64,000 nt of DNA from JACQFK01 sp964619955 (GTDB taxonomy: Bacteria; Planctomycetota; MHYJ01; JACPRB01): contig CAZUJF010000007.1 in NCBI GenBank assembly GCA_964619955.1, positions 1 through 64,000 of the forward strand. Reading direction: 5' to 3'. The notes beneath the pieces were generated by a model. The model worked only from the letters and a program-made list of their open reading frames with translations, searched no databases and was not told where the DNA came from. Each line of letters opens with the position of its first letter. Position 1 is the stretch's first letter. Shown here one piece after another: positions 24,658 to 33,469 of this stretch. Both the position numbers and the translations under genes were made by a program.

Positions 24658-26070
24658 ATGAAACCCGTCCTCCCCCTCCTCGCCGCCCTGCTGCTGGCGC
24701 CGCTGCACGCGCTGCCCGCCGCCGATCCGTCCTCCGGAGCGGACAAGCTCAACGTCCTGCTCATCATGGCCGACGATCTGCGCGACTTCGGGGGGGCCTT
24801 CACCAAGGACGTCGTCAAGACCCCCCATCTCGACCGGCTCCGCGCCCGCGGCACCACCTTCGAGCGGGCCTATGTGCAGTACCCCGTCTGCAATCCGAGC
24901 CGCAACAGCCTGATGACGGGACTGCGGGCCGAGCAGACGGGCATCGTCGGCAACGACATCCCCCTGCGACAGAAGCTGCCGGACATCGTCACCCTGCCGC
25001 AACTCTGCAAGGAGGCCGGCTGGCAGTCGCACGCGTTCGGGAAGCTCTACCACCTCGGCGGCGGCAACAATGCCGAGGCCCGGCAGCGCTGGTTGGACGC
25101 CGGCAAGTCCTGGCACGCGGCCCAGACCTTTCAAGCCACGAAGACCGGCAAGACCCTGCTCGAGGGACGCGACGTCACCGCCGGCGCGCTCCCCTGGTGC
25201 CACTGGGGCGCCGCCGACGGCGCGGATGACGACCAGCCCGACGGCCAGATCGCCGCGGCCACGGTGGCGATGATCGAGAAGCTCGGCGACACGCCGTGGT
25301 TCATCGGCTGCGGCTTCATGAAACCGCACGACCCCTTCATCGCGCCGAAGAAATACTTCGACCTGTATCCGGCGGAATCGCTGAAGCCCTGGCGCGATCC
25401 CGCCGACATGACCCCGGCCCGGAAGGTGGCCGTGGGCTCGGGGGCCTATGGCGAAGCTTTCGCCAAATTCACCGACCAGGAATGGCGCGAGCTGTTCCGC
25501 GCCTACTGCGCCGGCACGAGCTTCATGGATGCGCAGCTGGGCCGCGTGCTCGATGCGCTCGACCGGCACAAGCTCTGGGACAGGACGCTCGTCCTCTTCG
25601 TCGGCGATCACGGCTACCACACCGGCGAGCGGCAATGGTGGAACAAGAACACCCTCTTCGAGCGCAGCTGCCGGGCGCCGCTCATCATCGCCGCGCCGGG
25701 CATGAAGGGCGCGCAGGTCAGCCGCTCGCTCGTCGAGTTCGTCGACCTGTACCCCACCGTCGCCGACCTCTGCGGGCTGAAGCTGCCCCACCCGGTCGCC
25801 GGCTCCAGTCTGCGTCCGATCCTGGCCGACCCCGGCGCCTCCCTCAAGGACGCCGCCTTCACGCTGCTCACGCGATCGGATAGGCTGCACGGCCAGAGCG
25901 TCCGCACGGCCCGCTGGCGGCTCACCCGCTGGAGCGACGGCGGCACCGAACTCTACGATCACGACCGAGACCCCGAGGAGCTGCACGAGGTTTCCGCGCA
26001 GCACGCCGGCATCGTCGCCGAGCTCGGCGCCCGGCTTCGGACCCTGCCTCCCTTCCCTTCGAAGCCCTGA
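24658..26070 (+). CDS. Secreted Cys-type sulfatase, iduronate-2-sulfatase-like
   Basis: 470 aa with a clear Sec signal (MKPVLPLLAALLLAPLHA, cleavage near LPA-AD). Metal-binding NVLLIMADDLRDFGG, the formylglycine signature VCNPSRNSLMTG (Cys78, CxPSR form), KPHDPFIAPKKY, and VLFVGDHGYHTGERQWWNK with the Asp-His pair are all present, so it should be active. PVC relatives belong to sulfatase family S1_7, which includes iduronate-2-sulfatases and enzymes on sulfated algal glycans. Maturation needs an anaerobic sulfatase-maturating enzyme encoded elsewhere. It faces the putative sulfate exporter gene, an apt neighbour, although the two are on opposite strands. Confidence 0.93.
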   Translation: MKPVLPLLAALLLAPLHALPAADPSSGADKLNVLLIMADDLRDFGGAFTKDVVKTPHLDRLRARGTTFERAYVQYPVCNPSRNSLMTGLRAEQTGIVGNDIPLRQKLPDIVTLPQLCKEAGWQSHAFGKLYHLGGGNNAEARQRWLDAGKSWHAAQTFQATKTGKTLLEGRDVTAGALPWCHWGAADGADDDQPDGQIAAATVAMIEKLGDTPWFIGCGFMKPHDPFIAPKKYFDLYPAESLKPWRDPADMTPARKVAVGSGAYGEAFAKFTDQEWRELFRAYCAGTSFMDAQLGRVLDALDRHKLWDRTLVLFVGDHGYHTGERQWWNKNTLFERSCRAPLIIAAPGMKGAQVSRSLVEFVDLYPTVADLCGLKLPHPVAGSSLRPILADPGASLKDAAFTLLTRSDRLHGQSVRTARWRLTRWSDGGTELYDHDRDPEELHEVSAQHAGIVAELGARLRTLPPFPSKP

Positions 26071-26124
26071 CCTTTCCAGGGGCCGCGGGGGTCTTGCCCG
26101 GAGAGTGGCCGGGCGCCGGACGGA

Positions 26125-27651
26125 TCAGGCCGGGATCAGGCCTCCCCCGAAGAGCAGCCAGGCCAGCAGAAGGGTCCAGGCCATGTTGAAGGCCTGGGCG
26201 CCCAGGAACGCCACGATGGGACGGCCGCGATCCATCGTGAGGAGATCCGCCAGACGGGTTTCCAGCCCGATGGACACGAAGGCGAGGCCGAAGAAGGCCG
26301 TCCGGGCCCCCGACAGGACCTCCTTCGTCGCCGCAACGGCCGTCGCGGGCAGGGCGAACGAGAAAAGCAGCGAGGCCGCCAGGAAGCCCAGGACGAACTT
26401 GGGGAAACGCTCCCAGATGAGGCCGAGCGACGGACGCACCGTTCCTCCGTCCGGGGAGGTCTTCCGCAACGCCCACCACGTCGACAGCACGAACGCGGCG
26501 CCCCCGATGAGCACGTTCTGGGAGAGCTTGACGATGACCCCCGTCTGCATCGCCTTCTCGCTGATCAGGGCCCCGGCGGCCACCACCGAACCCGTGGTAT
26601 CCAGCGTCCCGCCCATCCAGGCGCCCCCGACCGCCTCGGGAATCCCCAGCACCCTCACCATCCAGGGCATGACCACCATCATCGGAAGCGCCACGAGCAG
26701 GACCAGCGACGTGACGTAGGACAGCTTCTTCCGGTCCCCCTGGATCGCGCCGCACGCCGCAATGGCGGCCGAGACCCCGCAGATCGACACCGCGGTGGAC
26801 AGCATCACCGAGAGCTCGCCGTCCACCTTGAGGCGCCGCGCCAGCAGATAACAGACGTACCAGACCGCCACGACCGTCAGCAGGGCCTGGGCCATGCCCC
26901 GCGGACCCGCCTGGAGGATCTCGTGGAAGAGCACGGTGCAGCCCAGGAGGACCAGGCCGGTCTTGATGAAATACTCCGTCCGCGCCGCGGCCCGCAGCCA
27001 CTCCGGCAGCGGCGCGGCGTTCCCGACGGCGAGCCCGAGCGCGAGCGCGAAGAGGACGTATTCGAGCCCCCAGTAGTGCACCCCGCTGTTTCCCGCGATC
27101 CCCTGGGCGGCCGAGGAGAGGAGGAAGACGATCCCGAAGCCGGCCGCATACGGGAGCGGACGGCCCCCCAGGAGGACGACGCCCGGGATCGAGAGGAGCA
27201 GGATCGCCAGGCCCAGGAGCGCGAGGCTCCCGAGGTTGCCCGGGCCGACGAGGCGCCCCGGTTCCGCCTCGGCGATGCCGCCCAGTTCCTTCTGAAGGGT
27301 TTCGGCGCGCTTCCGCAGCTTCGGCTCGCGGACGTCCGCGGCCGCGGTCTTGAGCTGCCGGGCCGCGAGGGCGGTCGCGGCGCGCGTGCCGCCGTCGACG
27401 GCCTTCAGGAGCGCCCCGCCCGCCGCCGCCAGGGCCGGCTCGCCGCCCTCCGCGGCGTCTTTCACGAGACCTTCCAGACGGGGACGCTGGGCGGCGGCCG
27501 CCTCGACGTACTGGCCGTCCGTGGCCCACTTGAACCGGGGCAGGGAGGGCCGCGCGCCCGCGAGGAGCAGAGCGATCACCGCGCCCCCGAGGAAGACGGC
27601 CAGCCAGTCCTCGTTCCGCCAGAAGGGCGGCGCCCGCCGGATCTCGGTCAT
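26125..27651 (-). CDS. YeiH-family putative sulfate exporter with extra N-terminal domain
   Basis: 508 aa from ATG 27651, preceded by GGGAGAAAT. Residues 145-508 form the usual 10-TM YeiH/UPF0324 core, with STAVSICGVSAAIAACGAI and GGTLDTTGSVVAAGALI. Unlike the roughly 340-aa enterobacterial form it has a first helix (residues 15-35) followed by a soluble helical segment of about 85 residues (VEAAAAQRPRLEGLVKDA ... LQKELGGIA) that would lie outside the membrane. The family is annotated as sulfate exporters on limited evidence. Placement beside a sulfatase fits disposal of released sulfate, but the topology of the extra domain is inferred. Confidence 0.8.
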   Translation of the reverse strand: MTEIRRAPPFWRNEDWLAVFLGGAVIALLLAGARPSLPRFKWATDGQYVEAAAAQRPRLEGLVKDAAEGGEPALAAAGGALLKAVDGGTRAATALAARQLKTAAADVREPKLRKRAETLQKELGGIAEAEPGRLVGPGNLGSLALLGLAILLLSIPGVVLLGGRPLPYAAGFGIVFLLSSAAQGIAGNSGVHYWGLEYVLFALALGLAVGNAAPLPEWLRAAARTEYFIKTGLVLLGCTVLFHEILQAGPRGMAQALLTVVAVWYVCYLLARRLKVDGELSVMLSTAVSICGVSAAIAACGAIQGDRKKLSYVTSLVLLVALPMMVVMPWMVRVLGIPEAVGGAWMGGTLDTTGSVVAAGALISEKAMQTGVIVKLSQNVLIGGAAFVLSTWWALRKTSPDGGTVRPSLGLIWERFPKFVLGFLAASLLFSFALPATAVAATKEVLSGARTAFFGLAFVSIGLETRLADLLTMDRGRPIVAFLGAQAFNMAWTLLLAWLLFGGGLIPA

Positions 27652-27818
27652 GCGATTTCTCCCAACCCGGACAACCCGAGCCCGCCCGCCGGCAGGCGCC
27701 CTCGTCCGCGCCCGATCATACCCCATCGGGCCCCGCGCCCTCCCGTCTTCCTCCCCGCCCGCGATGCATCCCGGCGGGAGGAGCGCCACTCGCGGCCTCC
27801 GCGCGAGTTGAAGTCTGT

Positions 27819-29006
27819 ATGATCGCTCTCGCCGCGCTCCTCGCAGCCCTGCAGTCCCCGCCCGTCCGCCCCGACGGCGCCCCGCTCGTCGACGGGAAGC
27901 CCTGGTTCCCCGTCGGGATCTACCACGTCTCCTGGGTGGACGACCGCATGGGGGAGCCCCTGCGCCGCGATCTCGCGGAAATCGCCCGCGCGGGTTTCGA
28001 TTCCGTCCTCTGCACCGTCGATCTCCGGGAGGACACCCGGGAGACCCTCGACGCCGCCCGCCGCCTCGGGCTCCGGCTCATCCCCGAGGTCAACGCGAAG
28101 CACCTGGAGAAGGTGGCGGCCCGGGACAAGGACCACCCCGCGGTGGTCGGCTGGATCGTCGGGGACGACGTGACCGGGGAGCTGAAGCCGGAGGAGCTGC
28201 GCCGGAGGATCGAGCGCGTGCGCGCCGCCGCCCCCGGCAAGCTGCTCTACGCCAGCGCCTATAACTCCGGGGAGGCCTGGCTCGGCGAGACTCCCGCCGA
28301 GGCCTTCCTCCAGACGGGCCTGGACGCCGTCGGGATGCAGAACTACCCCATCCCCTGGGATCCCGTCCACGGCCGGCACGGCGGCTTCGACTTCGCCCCC
28401 GGCCCGCACGCGGGGGGCAACCACCGCGCGCGCGTGTTCTGGGGCATGAAGCGGACGGTGGACAAGGCCCGCCGGGCGGGATCCCATGCGGTGCTCGCGA
28501 ATCTCCAGTGCTTCCGATGGAACCGGAAGGGTTCCCAATGGAGGTGGCCGACGCCGTCCGAGCTTTCGAACATGACCTACCAGGCGCTCGCGGCCGGCGT
28601 GAACGGAGTCCTCTACTACACCTTCTACGACGGCAGCGCCGCGACGAACGGCGGCAGCCATGCGGTCGAGCGGCCGGAGCTCTGGGCCGAGGCGTCCCGG
28701 CTCGCCGGCGAGCTGCGCGCCCTGGCACCGGCCTTCCTCGACGGGGCCCGGTCCACCTGGCCCCGGGAGGAGGACGCGGCGGCCCGGGTGGTGCACGCCG
28801 CCTGGAAGCTGGCGGACCGCACGCTGGTGATCGCGGCGTCCGTGAGCGGGGAGGCACAGGAGGTCGCGCTGCCGCTCCCCGGGGGCGTCCTCGGGCGGGT
28901 GGAGGCGGCCTTCGCCGGGCGGCCCGCGACGCTGTCGCTGACCAACGGGCGCCTCTCAGGGCGTCTCGCGGCCGAGGGCGTGCAGGTCCTCTGGATCCGG
29001 GAGTAG
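27819..29006 (+). CDS. Secreted glycoside-hydrolase-like TIM barrel
   Basis: 395 aa. The ultra-short leader MIALAALLAALQ is followed by a (beta/alpha)8 barrel starting VDGKPWFPVGIYHVSW, as in GH2/GH42-like proteins. HPAVVGWIVGDDV occupies the position of the acid/base motif (usually Asn-Glu, here Asp-Asp), GMQNYPIPWD is strand 6-like, and GVNGVLYYTFYDG strand 8. A C-terminal beta-sandwich spans about 310-395. The absence of the usual Glu pair makes catalytic function uncertain. The nearest upstream plus-strand bases carry CCCCATCGGGCCCCGCG, shared with repeat C. Confidence 0.65.
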   Translation: MIALAALLAALQSPPVRPDGAPLVDGKPWFPVGIYHVSWVDDRMGEPLRRDLAEIARAGFDSVLCTVDLREDTRETLDAARRLGLRLIPEVNAKHLEKVAARDKDHPAVVGWIVGDDVTGELKPEELRRRIERVRAAAPGKLLYASAYNSGEAWLGETPAEAFLQTGLDAVGMQNYPIPWDPVHGRHGGFDFAPGPHAGGNHRARVFWGMKRTVDKARRAGSHAVLANLQCFRWNRKGSQWRWPTPSELSNMTYQALAAGVNGVLYYTFYDGSAATNGGSHAVERPELWAEASRLAGELRALAPAFLDGARSTWPREEDAAARVVHAAWKLADRTLVIAASVSGEAQEVALPLPGGVLGRVEAAFAGRPATLSLTNGRLSGRLAAEGVQVLWIRE

Positions 29007-29013
29007 GGGCGGC

Positions 29014-29075
29014 CGGGTTTCCCCCGCCTCCCTCCCCCTCTCGTGATATCATTGAACCGGTTTAAAGGTCTTTTT
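29014..29075 (+). repeat. Dispersed intergenic repeat, copy D
   Basis: A CT-rich run, then CTCTCGTGATATCATTGAAC and the core AACCGGTT (29055-29062), continuing TTAAAGGTCTTTTTG. It is closest to copy A in CTCTCGTGATA(C/T)CATTG. It lies between the GH-like gene and the lipoprotein gene, so it would form part of the latter's leader. Confidence 0.7.
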
Positions 29076-29096
29076 GAAGAAGGCGATCGACACCTG

Positions 29097-29648
29097 ATGA
29101 AGCCTTGGTCCCTCGCCCTGGTCCCGACCCTCGTCCTGACCGCGCTGGGCTGCGGGCTCGGCCCGGACCTCGAAGAGGGGGAGCATCCCGACGGCATCCT
29201 CATCTACATGCACGTGGACATGAGCGACGCCCCCTGCACCCTGGACTCCGTCGTCGTCCGCCAGGCCCTGCCGAAGATCGACAAACCCTATTTCCACCTC
29301 CGCACCGCCGAGGGGATGGCCTACCGCGAAGGCTTTCCCCCGGGCTCCTACCAGCTCACGTCCCTCGGCGGCCGCGCCGGATTCTGGCGGCGCTTCTTCA
29401 GCGGCGTCCGGGAATTCACCTACTCCTTCCCCGCCCAGCAGGGGGGCTTCCGGCTCCCCGAATCCGGGTTGCATTACCTCGGGTCCTTCAAGGTCCACGC
29501 CCCGAGCGGCACCCGCGGCCCCGCGGAACTGCTCCCCGCCGCGCGCCCCACCGAGCGCGAACTCCTCGAACGCCTGCTCCCCTACGCGGGCGACACCTCC
29601 TGGGCGTCCAAGATCCGCTCCCGCATCGAGGCCCTCCCCAAGCCATGA
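29097..29648 (+). CDS. Hypothetical lipoprotein
   Basis: 183 aa from ATG 29097. The start is set by a lipoprotein signal, MKPWSLALVPTLVLTALGC, with Cys19 as the lipid site; an upstream in-frame ATG at 29043 lies inside the repeat element. The mature part is beta-rich and suggests a carboxypeptidase-regulatory-like or Ig-like sandwich (GMAYREGFPPGSYQLTSLGG resembles such loops). The C-terminal 40 residues are helical. Its TGA overlaps the next lipoprotein start (ATGA). Function unknown. Confidence 0.7.
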   Translation: MKPWSLALVPTLVLTALGCGLGPDLEEGEHPDGILIYMHVDMSDAPCTLDSVVVRQALPKIDKPYFHLRTAEGMAYREGFPPGSYQLTSLGGRAGFWRRFFSGVREFTYSFPAQQGGFRLPESGLHYLGSFKVHAPSGTRGPAELLPAARPTERELLERLLPYAGDTSWASKIRSRIEALPKP

Positions 29649-30241
29649 TCCGACTTCCGCTGATCGCCCTCCCCCTCCTCCTCGCGGCCTGCTGGGGCAA
29701 GGGGATCCCCCACGCGGAGGACTGGGGGGACGTCCCCGACGACCGGGCCCTCGCCGTCTTCAAGGTCCGTCTCACGCCCCCCTTGACCCGCGACGAACAG
29801 GTCCTCAACCCCTACGTGGGACGTTTTCGGAATGCGGCCCAGATCTACTTCGACGACGAGCACGCCAGCCGCGTGCCCATGGTCGACGCCAAGCGCTCGA
29901 AGCAGATGAGCCTGGTCCGGCTGGGGGAACTCGTCTTCGTCCCCCTGCCCCGCCGGCCCACGCACCTCGCCATGGGGGTCATCTACACGTCGCTGGGGTA
30001 CGGCCCCGCGGACACCTACGGCCTTCCCGGCGGCCTCCGGCTGGAGCTGGCTCCCGACGACCGCGCCGTCTACCTCGGCACCGTCGAGTACCAGCGGGAC
30101 GAATTCAACGTCGTCACGAAGGGGCGGGTCCTGGACGAGTCCGCCGAAGCGGAGGCCGCGTACCGCGCCCTGTTCGGCGACGCCGTCCCGCTGCGAAAGG
30201 CCCTCGCCCGGCCCGTGCCGGCGCCCCCGGGCCCGCCGTAA
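29645..30241 (+). CDS. Hypothetical lipoprotein
   Basis: 198 aa. Signal MIRLPLIALPLLLAAC gives a lipobox LAAC with Cys16. The mature part is predicted to be beta-rich (RALAVFKVRLTPPLT, LGELVFVPLP, AVYLGTVEYQRDEFN) and resembles the preceding lipoprotein in layout, possibly a paralogous surface pair. Start and previous stop overlap as ATGA. It converges on the HzsA-related gene with 25 bp between. No family recognised. Confidence 0.7.
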   Translation: MIRLPLIALPLLLAACWGKGIPHAEDWGDVPDDRALAVFKVRLTPPLTRDEQVLNPYVGRFRNAAQIYFDDEHASRVPMVDAKRSKQMSLVRLGELVFVPLPRRPTHLAMGVIYTSLGYGPADTYGLPGGLRLELAPDDRAVYLGTVEYQRDEFNVVTKGRVLDESAEAEAAYRALFGDAVPLRKALARPVPAPPGPP

Positions 30242-30266
30242 ACGCGCGCCTCGATTGCGGCGCGGA

Positions 30267-33242
30267 TCAGCGGACCGGGTCCGACTCCGGCCCGGAACGT
30301 CCGCGCCGGTCGACCGCGCGGATCCGGTAGGACGGGATCGCGCCCGCCGGCGGCCGGTCGACGAAGAAACCCGAGGTCGCGGTGCGGGACAGCAGGGCGC
30401 CGTCCCGGAGGATCTCGTAGGTCAGGGCCCCGGGATGCGGGTTCGACCAGGTCAGCTCGACCCCGTCGGCGACGACCCGGGCCGCCAGGCCGCGCGGGGC
30501 GGCGGGCGCGGGCGTTTCGGGGACGAGGACCGAAACCCGGGACGGACGGCTCCGGGTGCCCCGGTCGCCGGCGATCACCAGGGCGTAGCGGGCCGGGCCC
30601 GGAGGCGCGGCGGGATCGACCCGGCGCCCGAGCGTGGTCGACGCGAGGAGCGTGGCGGCGTTCGGAACGAAGTCTCCGCCGGCGCCGGGAGGCGCCCGGT
30701 GCAGCTCCGCCTCCAGCCCGAAGGTCAGCGCCTCGCGCGGCCAGGACAGCTCCACCGCGCCGTCGGGCCCCACGGAGGCGGAGAGGGCCGGCGCCTCCGC
30801 CGGGGCGTCCGGGACCACGAAGAGGCGCGGCGCGCCCGGCAGGAGCGGGGCGCCGGGCATGTCCTGGCGCGGGACGGCGAGCGCCTGCTCCCGGGCGCGG
30901 CGGATGACGGCGAGCATGGCCCGGTAGCGGGGATCCTCCTCCGACGCGAAGCTCGGGGCGGGCGGCGCCGCGGGGGGCGGCGGCGACGGCGCGCGCTCGA
31001 AGGTCTCCAGGGGCCGGATGCCGTGGTGGTAGACGCCGTCGAGCAGCATGCGCAGGCGCGTCTCGGCGGCCCCCGTGGGCCGCGCGCGGCACGCGGCCAC
31101 GCCGAGCCCCGGCCCGCCCGCCGCCAGCGGCGCGCGCAGGATCCGGCTCCACTCGGGACGCTGCAGGTTGATCCAGTCCGTCTCGAAACGCTTCGGATCG
31201 TGGCAGCGCAGGCAGCCCGCGGGCTTCATCTCCTGCAGCAGCGCGTCCTTCGCCGCCGTCCAGGCCGCCACCCGCGGGCCCTGGGCGGTGTAATCCCAGC
31301 TTCCGTGGTAGACGCCGTTCGTGTCGATCCACGCCAGCAGGAGGTCGCGCTCCTCCCGCGTCAGGTCCGCGAGGCGCCCCCCGTGCCCCTCGACCAGGAG
31401 GCGCGCCAGCGGGGCCCCGCCCGAGCCGTAGGTCCCGGGAGGCAGGATCTTCGACGAATGCAGGCTGGTGCCGTTCATCGTGTCCATGCCCGCGATGAGG
31501 TGCGCGCGCAGCTGCGTGCCGCGCCGGCTCGTCAGCGACTCATAACTGTTCGAGAAGTACTCCGTCCAGCCGCCGCTCAGGTCGAGCCCCCCGGCGAAGC
31601 CGCCGGCCCCGCCGTGACAGGACGTGCACCGGCGGTCCAGCACCGGCTGCACCCGGGAGGGGTAGTCGATCGGCCCGCTGCCCCACGACTCGGGCCGCAG
31701 CGCAGACGGCGGCCTGCGGACGGCGGACGGCGGGGGAGGCGCCGAGGACGCGCCCGAGCGCTTGGGCTCGTGGCAGCCGACGCAGGAGCGCGTCGTCCCG
31801 GGCACGGCCTGCACGAAGGTCCGCATCCCGTGAAGCATCCGGCCCTCGGCGTCGAGGACCTGGAAGTAGAGCGCCCGGCCCGACGGGGCCTCGAAATGCG
31901 CCGATCCGTCGGCCTCCACCGGCGCGACCCCCAGCACGTTCTTCACGCTCCACGCGAGCACGGCGCTCACGACGAAGGTCTGGTTGAACGCGCCTCCCGG
32001 CGAGGGGCTCACCCGCGAGGTCTCCTCCACCACCCGGATCCAGCGCGCGTCGCCCGGCCGGACCCCCTCCAGCCCCCGCGTCACGTCCTGCACCAGGAAG
32101 GCGCCCGTCTTCAGCTCCCGGCGGGACAGGTCCGGGACGGCGGCCGGCCGGGGCCGCGGCTTCACCAGCATCGGGGAGTGCAGGCAGATATCGGGGTCGT
32201 CGAGCAGCAGCTCCCGCCGGCCGTCGCGGTGGATCAGTTCGAGGACGTTCCGGACCCGCCCCTTCGGACGCCCGCTGAAGAGGAGGAGGTCCTCGGAGAG
32301 CGGCCAGGGCTCGCAGGAGTCGCCGCGATCGCGCGTGGGTTCGGCGGGGAACTCGAAGTTCCGGATCGCCGCGGGGTCGTTCTTGTCCATCCGCGTGTCC
32401 ACGATCGCCACGGTCCCCCGGGGAGGGGCGTTGTGCGGCGCGAGCGTGACCGCCAGGAGCTCGGGACGGCCGGGCACGGGCCGGGGGTCGAGCACCGCCT
32501 CCGGCACCGCCATGTTGTTCGCGTAGACGGCGGTTTCCTGGGTCCCGTCCGGGAACACGCTCCAGAGCCCCTGCTGGGTGAGCGCGGTCTTGTCCACGTA
32601 CTCCCAGCGGCCGTAGACGATCCTTCCGTCCGGCATCACCGCCGGGTCGAACTCGTTGACCGGATTCACCGAGATGGGCCGGACGTCCGACCCGTCCCCG
32701 TTCATGACGTGGAGGATGTTGACGCCCTCGTTGGCGCAGGGGACGAGGCCCTGGGGCCGCGTGGACGTGAAGGCGATGCGGCCGTCCGGCAGGTAGACGG
32801 GGGCGACGTCGTGGATCCCGGCGTGCACGCCCTTGTAGGCCCCGCAGGCCGGGGAGGGGTCGGTGAGCCGCCGCAACCCGCGGCCGTCGATCCCGACCTC
32901 GTAGATCGAGGTGCATCCCTTTGGGCTTCCCTTGAAGCAGAAGACGACCCGCGAGGCGTCCCAGGAGAGTTCCGGATGGGTGTAGACGCCCGCGCCCGGC
33001 GACCCGGGGGTCGACGGATCGACCAGCGCGCGGATGCGGCGGCGGGCGGGCGGATCCGCGGGATTCTCGAGAATGTAGATCCCGCCGCCCGGGTCCCACT
33101 TGTAGTAGGTGTCGTAGATGTGCAGGCCCTTGAACGAGTGCCGCTTCACGAAGAGGAGCGGCGCCTCCAGCCCGCCGCGCAGCGACTCCGGCGCGGGGGC
33201 CTCCTGCAGGGAGCACAGGACGGCCAGGGCCAGCGCGATCAT
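30267..33242 (-). CDS. HzsA-related secreted triheme cytochrome with propeller and Fn3 domains
   Basis: 991 aa. Ultra-short leader MIALALAVLCSLQ. Residues 30-400 hold TolB/PD40-like propeller blades (YTHPELSWDASRVVFCFKG, PVYLPDGRIAFTSTRPQG, NPVNEFDPAVMPDGRIVYG). Then come the HzsA-type middle region with CVGCH (about 486), CTSCH (about 539) and CLRCH (about 678), the last two flanking LDLSGGWTEYFSNSYESL. The C-terminus has two Fn3-like repeats (820-990). The family takes its name from the hydrazine synthase alpha subunit but is widespread in non-anammox PVC bacteria, and nothing here indicates hydrazine synthesis. Probably a periplasmic redox protein acting on a polysaccharide or its products. 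Confidence 0.87.
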   Translation of the reverse strand: MIALALAVLCSLQEAPAPESLRGGLEAPLLFVKRHSFKGLHIYDTYYKWDPGGGIYILENPADPPARRRIRALVDPSTPGSPGAGVYTHPELSWDASRVVFCFKGSPKGCTSIYEVGIDGRGLRRLTDPSPACGAYKGVHAGIHDVAPVYLPDGRIAFTSTRPQGLVPCANEGVNILHVMNGDGSDVRPISVNPVNEFDPAVMPDGRIVYGRWEYVDKTALTQQGLWSVFPDGTQETAVYANNMAVPEAVLDPRPVPGRPELLAVTLAPHNAPPRGTVAIVDTRMDKNDPAAIRNFEFPAEPTRDRGDSCEPWPLSEDLLLFSGRPKGRVRNVLELIHRDGRRELLLDDPDICLHSPMLVKPRPRPAAVPDLSRRELKTGAFLVQDVTRGLEGVRPGDARWIRVVEETSRVSPSPGGAFNQTFVVSAVLAWSVKNVLGVAPVEADGSAHFEAPSGRALYFQVLDAEGRMLHGMRTFVQAVPGTTRSCVGCHEPKRSGASSAPPPPSAVRRPPSALRPESWGSGPIDYPSRVQPVLDRRCTSCHGGAGGFAGGLDLSGGWTEYFSNSYESLTSRRGTQLRAHLIAGMDTMNGTSLHSSKILPPGTYGSGGAPLARLLVEGHGGRLADLTREERDLLLAWIDTNGVYHGSWDYTAQGPRVAAWTAAKDALLQEMKPAGCLRCHDPKRFETDWINLQRPEWSRILRAPLAAGGPGLGVAACRARPTGAAETRLRMLLDGVYHHGIRPLETFERAPSPPPPAAPPAPSFASEEDPRYRAMLAVIRRAREQALAVPRQDMPGAPLLPGAPRLFVVPDAPAEAPALSASVGPDGAVELSWPREALTFGLEAELHRAPPGAGGDFVPNAATLLASTTLGRRVDPAAPPGPARYALVIAGDRGTRSRPSRVSVLVPETPAPAAPRGLAARVVADGVELTWSNPHPGALTYEILRDGALLSRTATSGFFVDRPPAGAIPSYRIRAVDRRGRSGPESDPVR

Positions 33243-33469
33243 CTTCTCCCGCGGGGACCGGGCCGCGGACTTCGGGAGGCCTCCCCCGCCGCGTTCCTGG
33301 TCCGCATCGTTCCTCCCGGCTTCTACCCACCCTACGCGCCGCGGCCGGGGCCCGTTGTGTAACGCGGTTATTTATTTCAGCTTAGGGGGCCGCGGACGGC
33401 GTAGAGGAGGCAGAAGGTCTTCCCGGGGTTGAACCGGCCCGCCCGCGCCTGCAACGAAAGGACTTCTCG

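Noticed and set aside
3374..29075. The repeat copies as a CRISPR array
   Set aside because: Copies are kilobases apart, diverge outside the core, and have no regular spacers; no cas gene is present.
30267..33242. Hydrazine synthase, and therefore an anammox organism
   Set aside because: Only the alpha-subunit-like architecture is present; no HzsB/C, hydrazine dehydrogenase or other anammox genes are nearby, and HzsA-related proteins are common in other PVC bacteria.
30255..33362. A 1035-codon plus-strand frame opposite the HzsA-related gene
   Set aside because: Low-complexity Arg/Gly/Pro/Ala translation with no domain; the minus strand is clearly coding.
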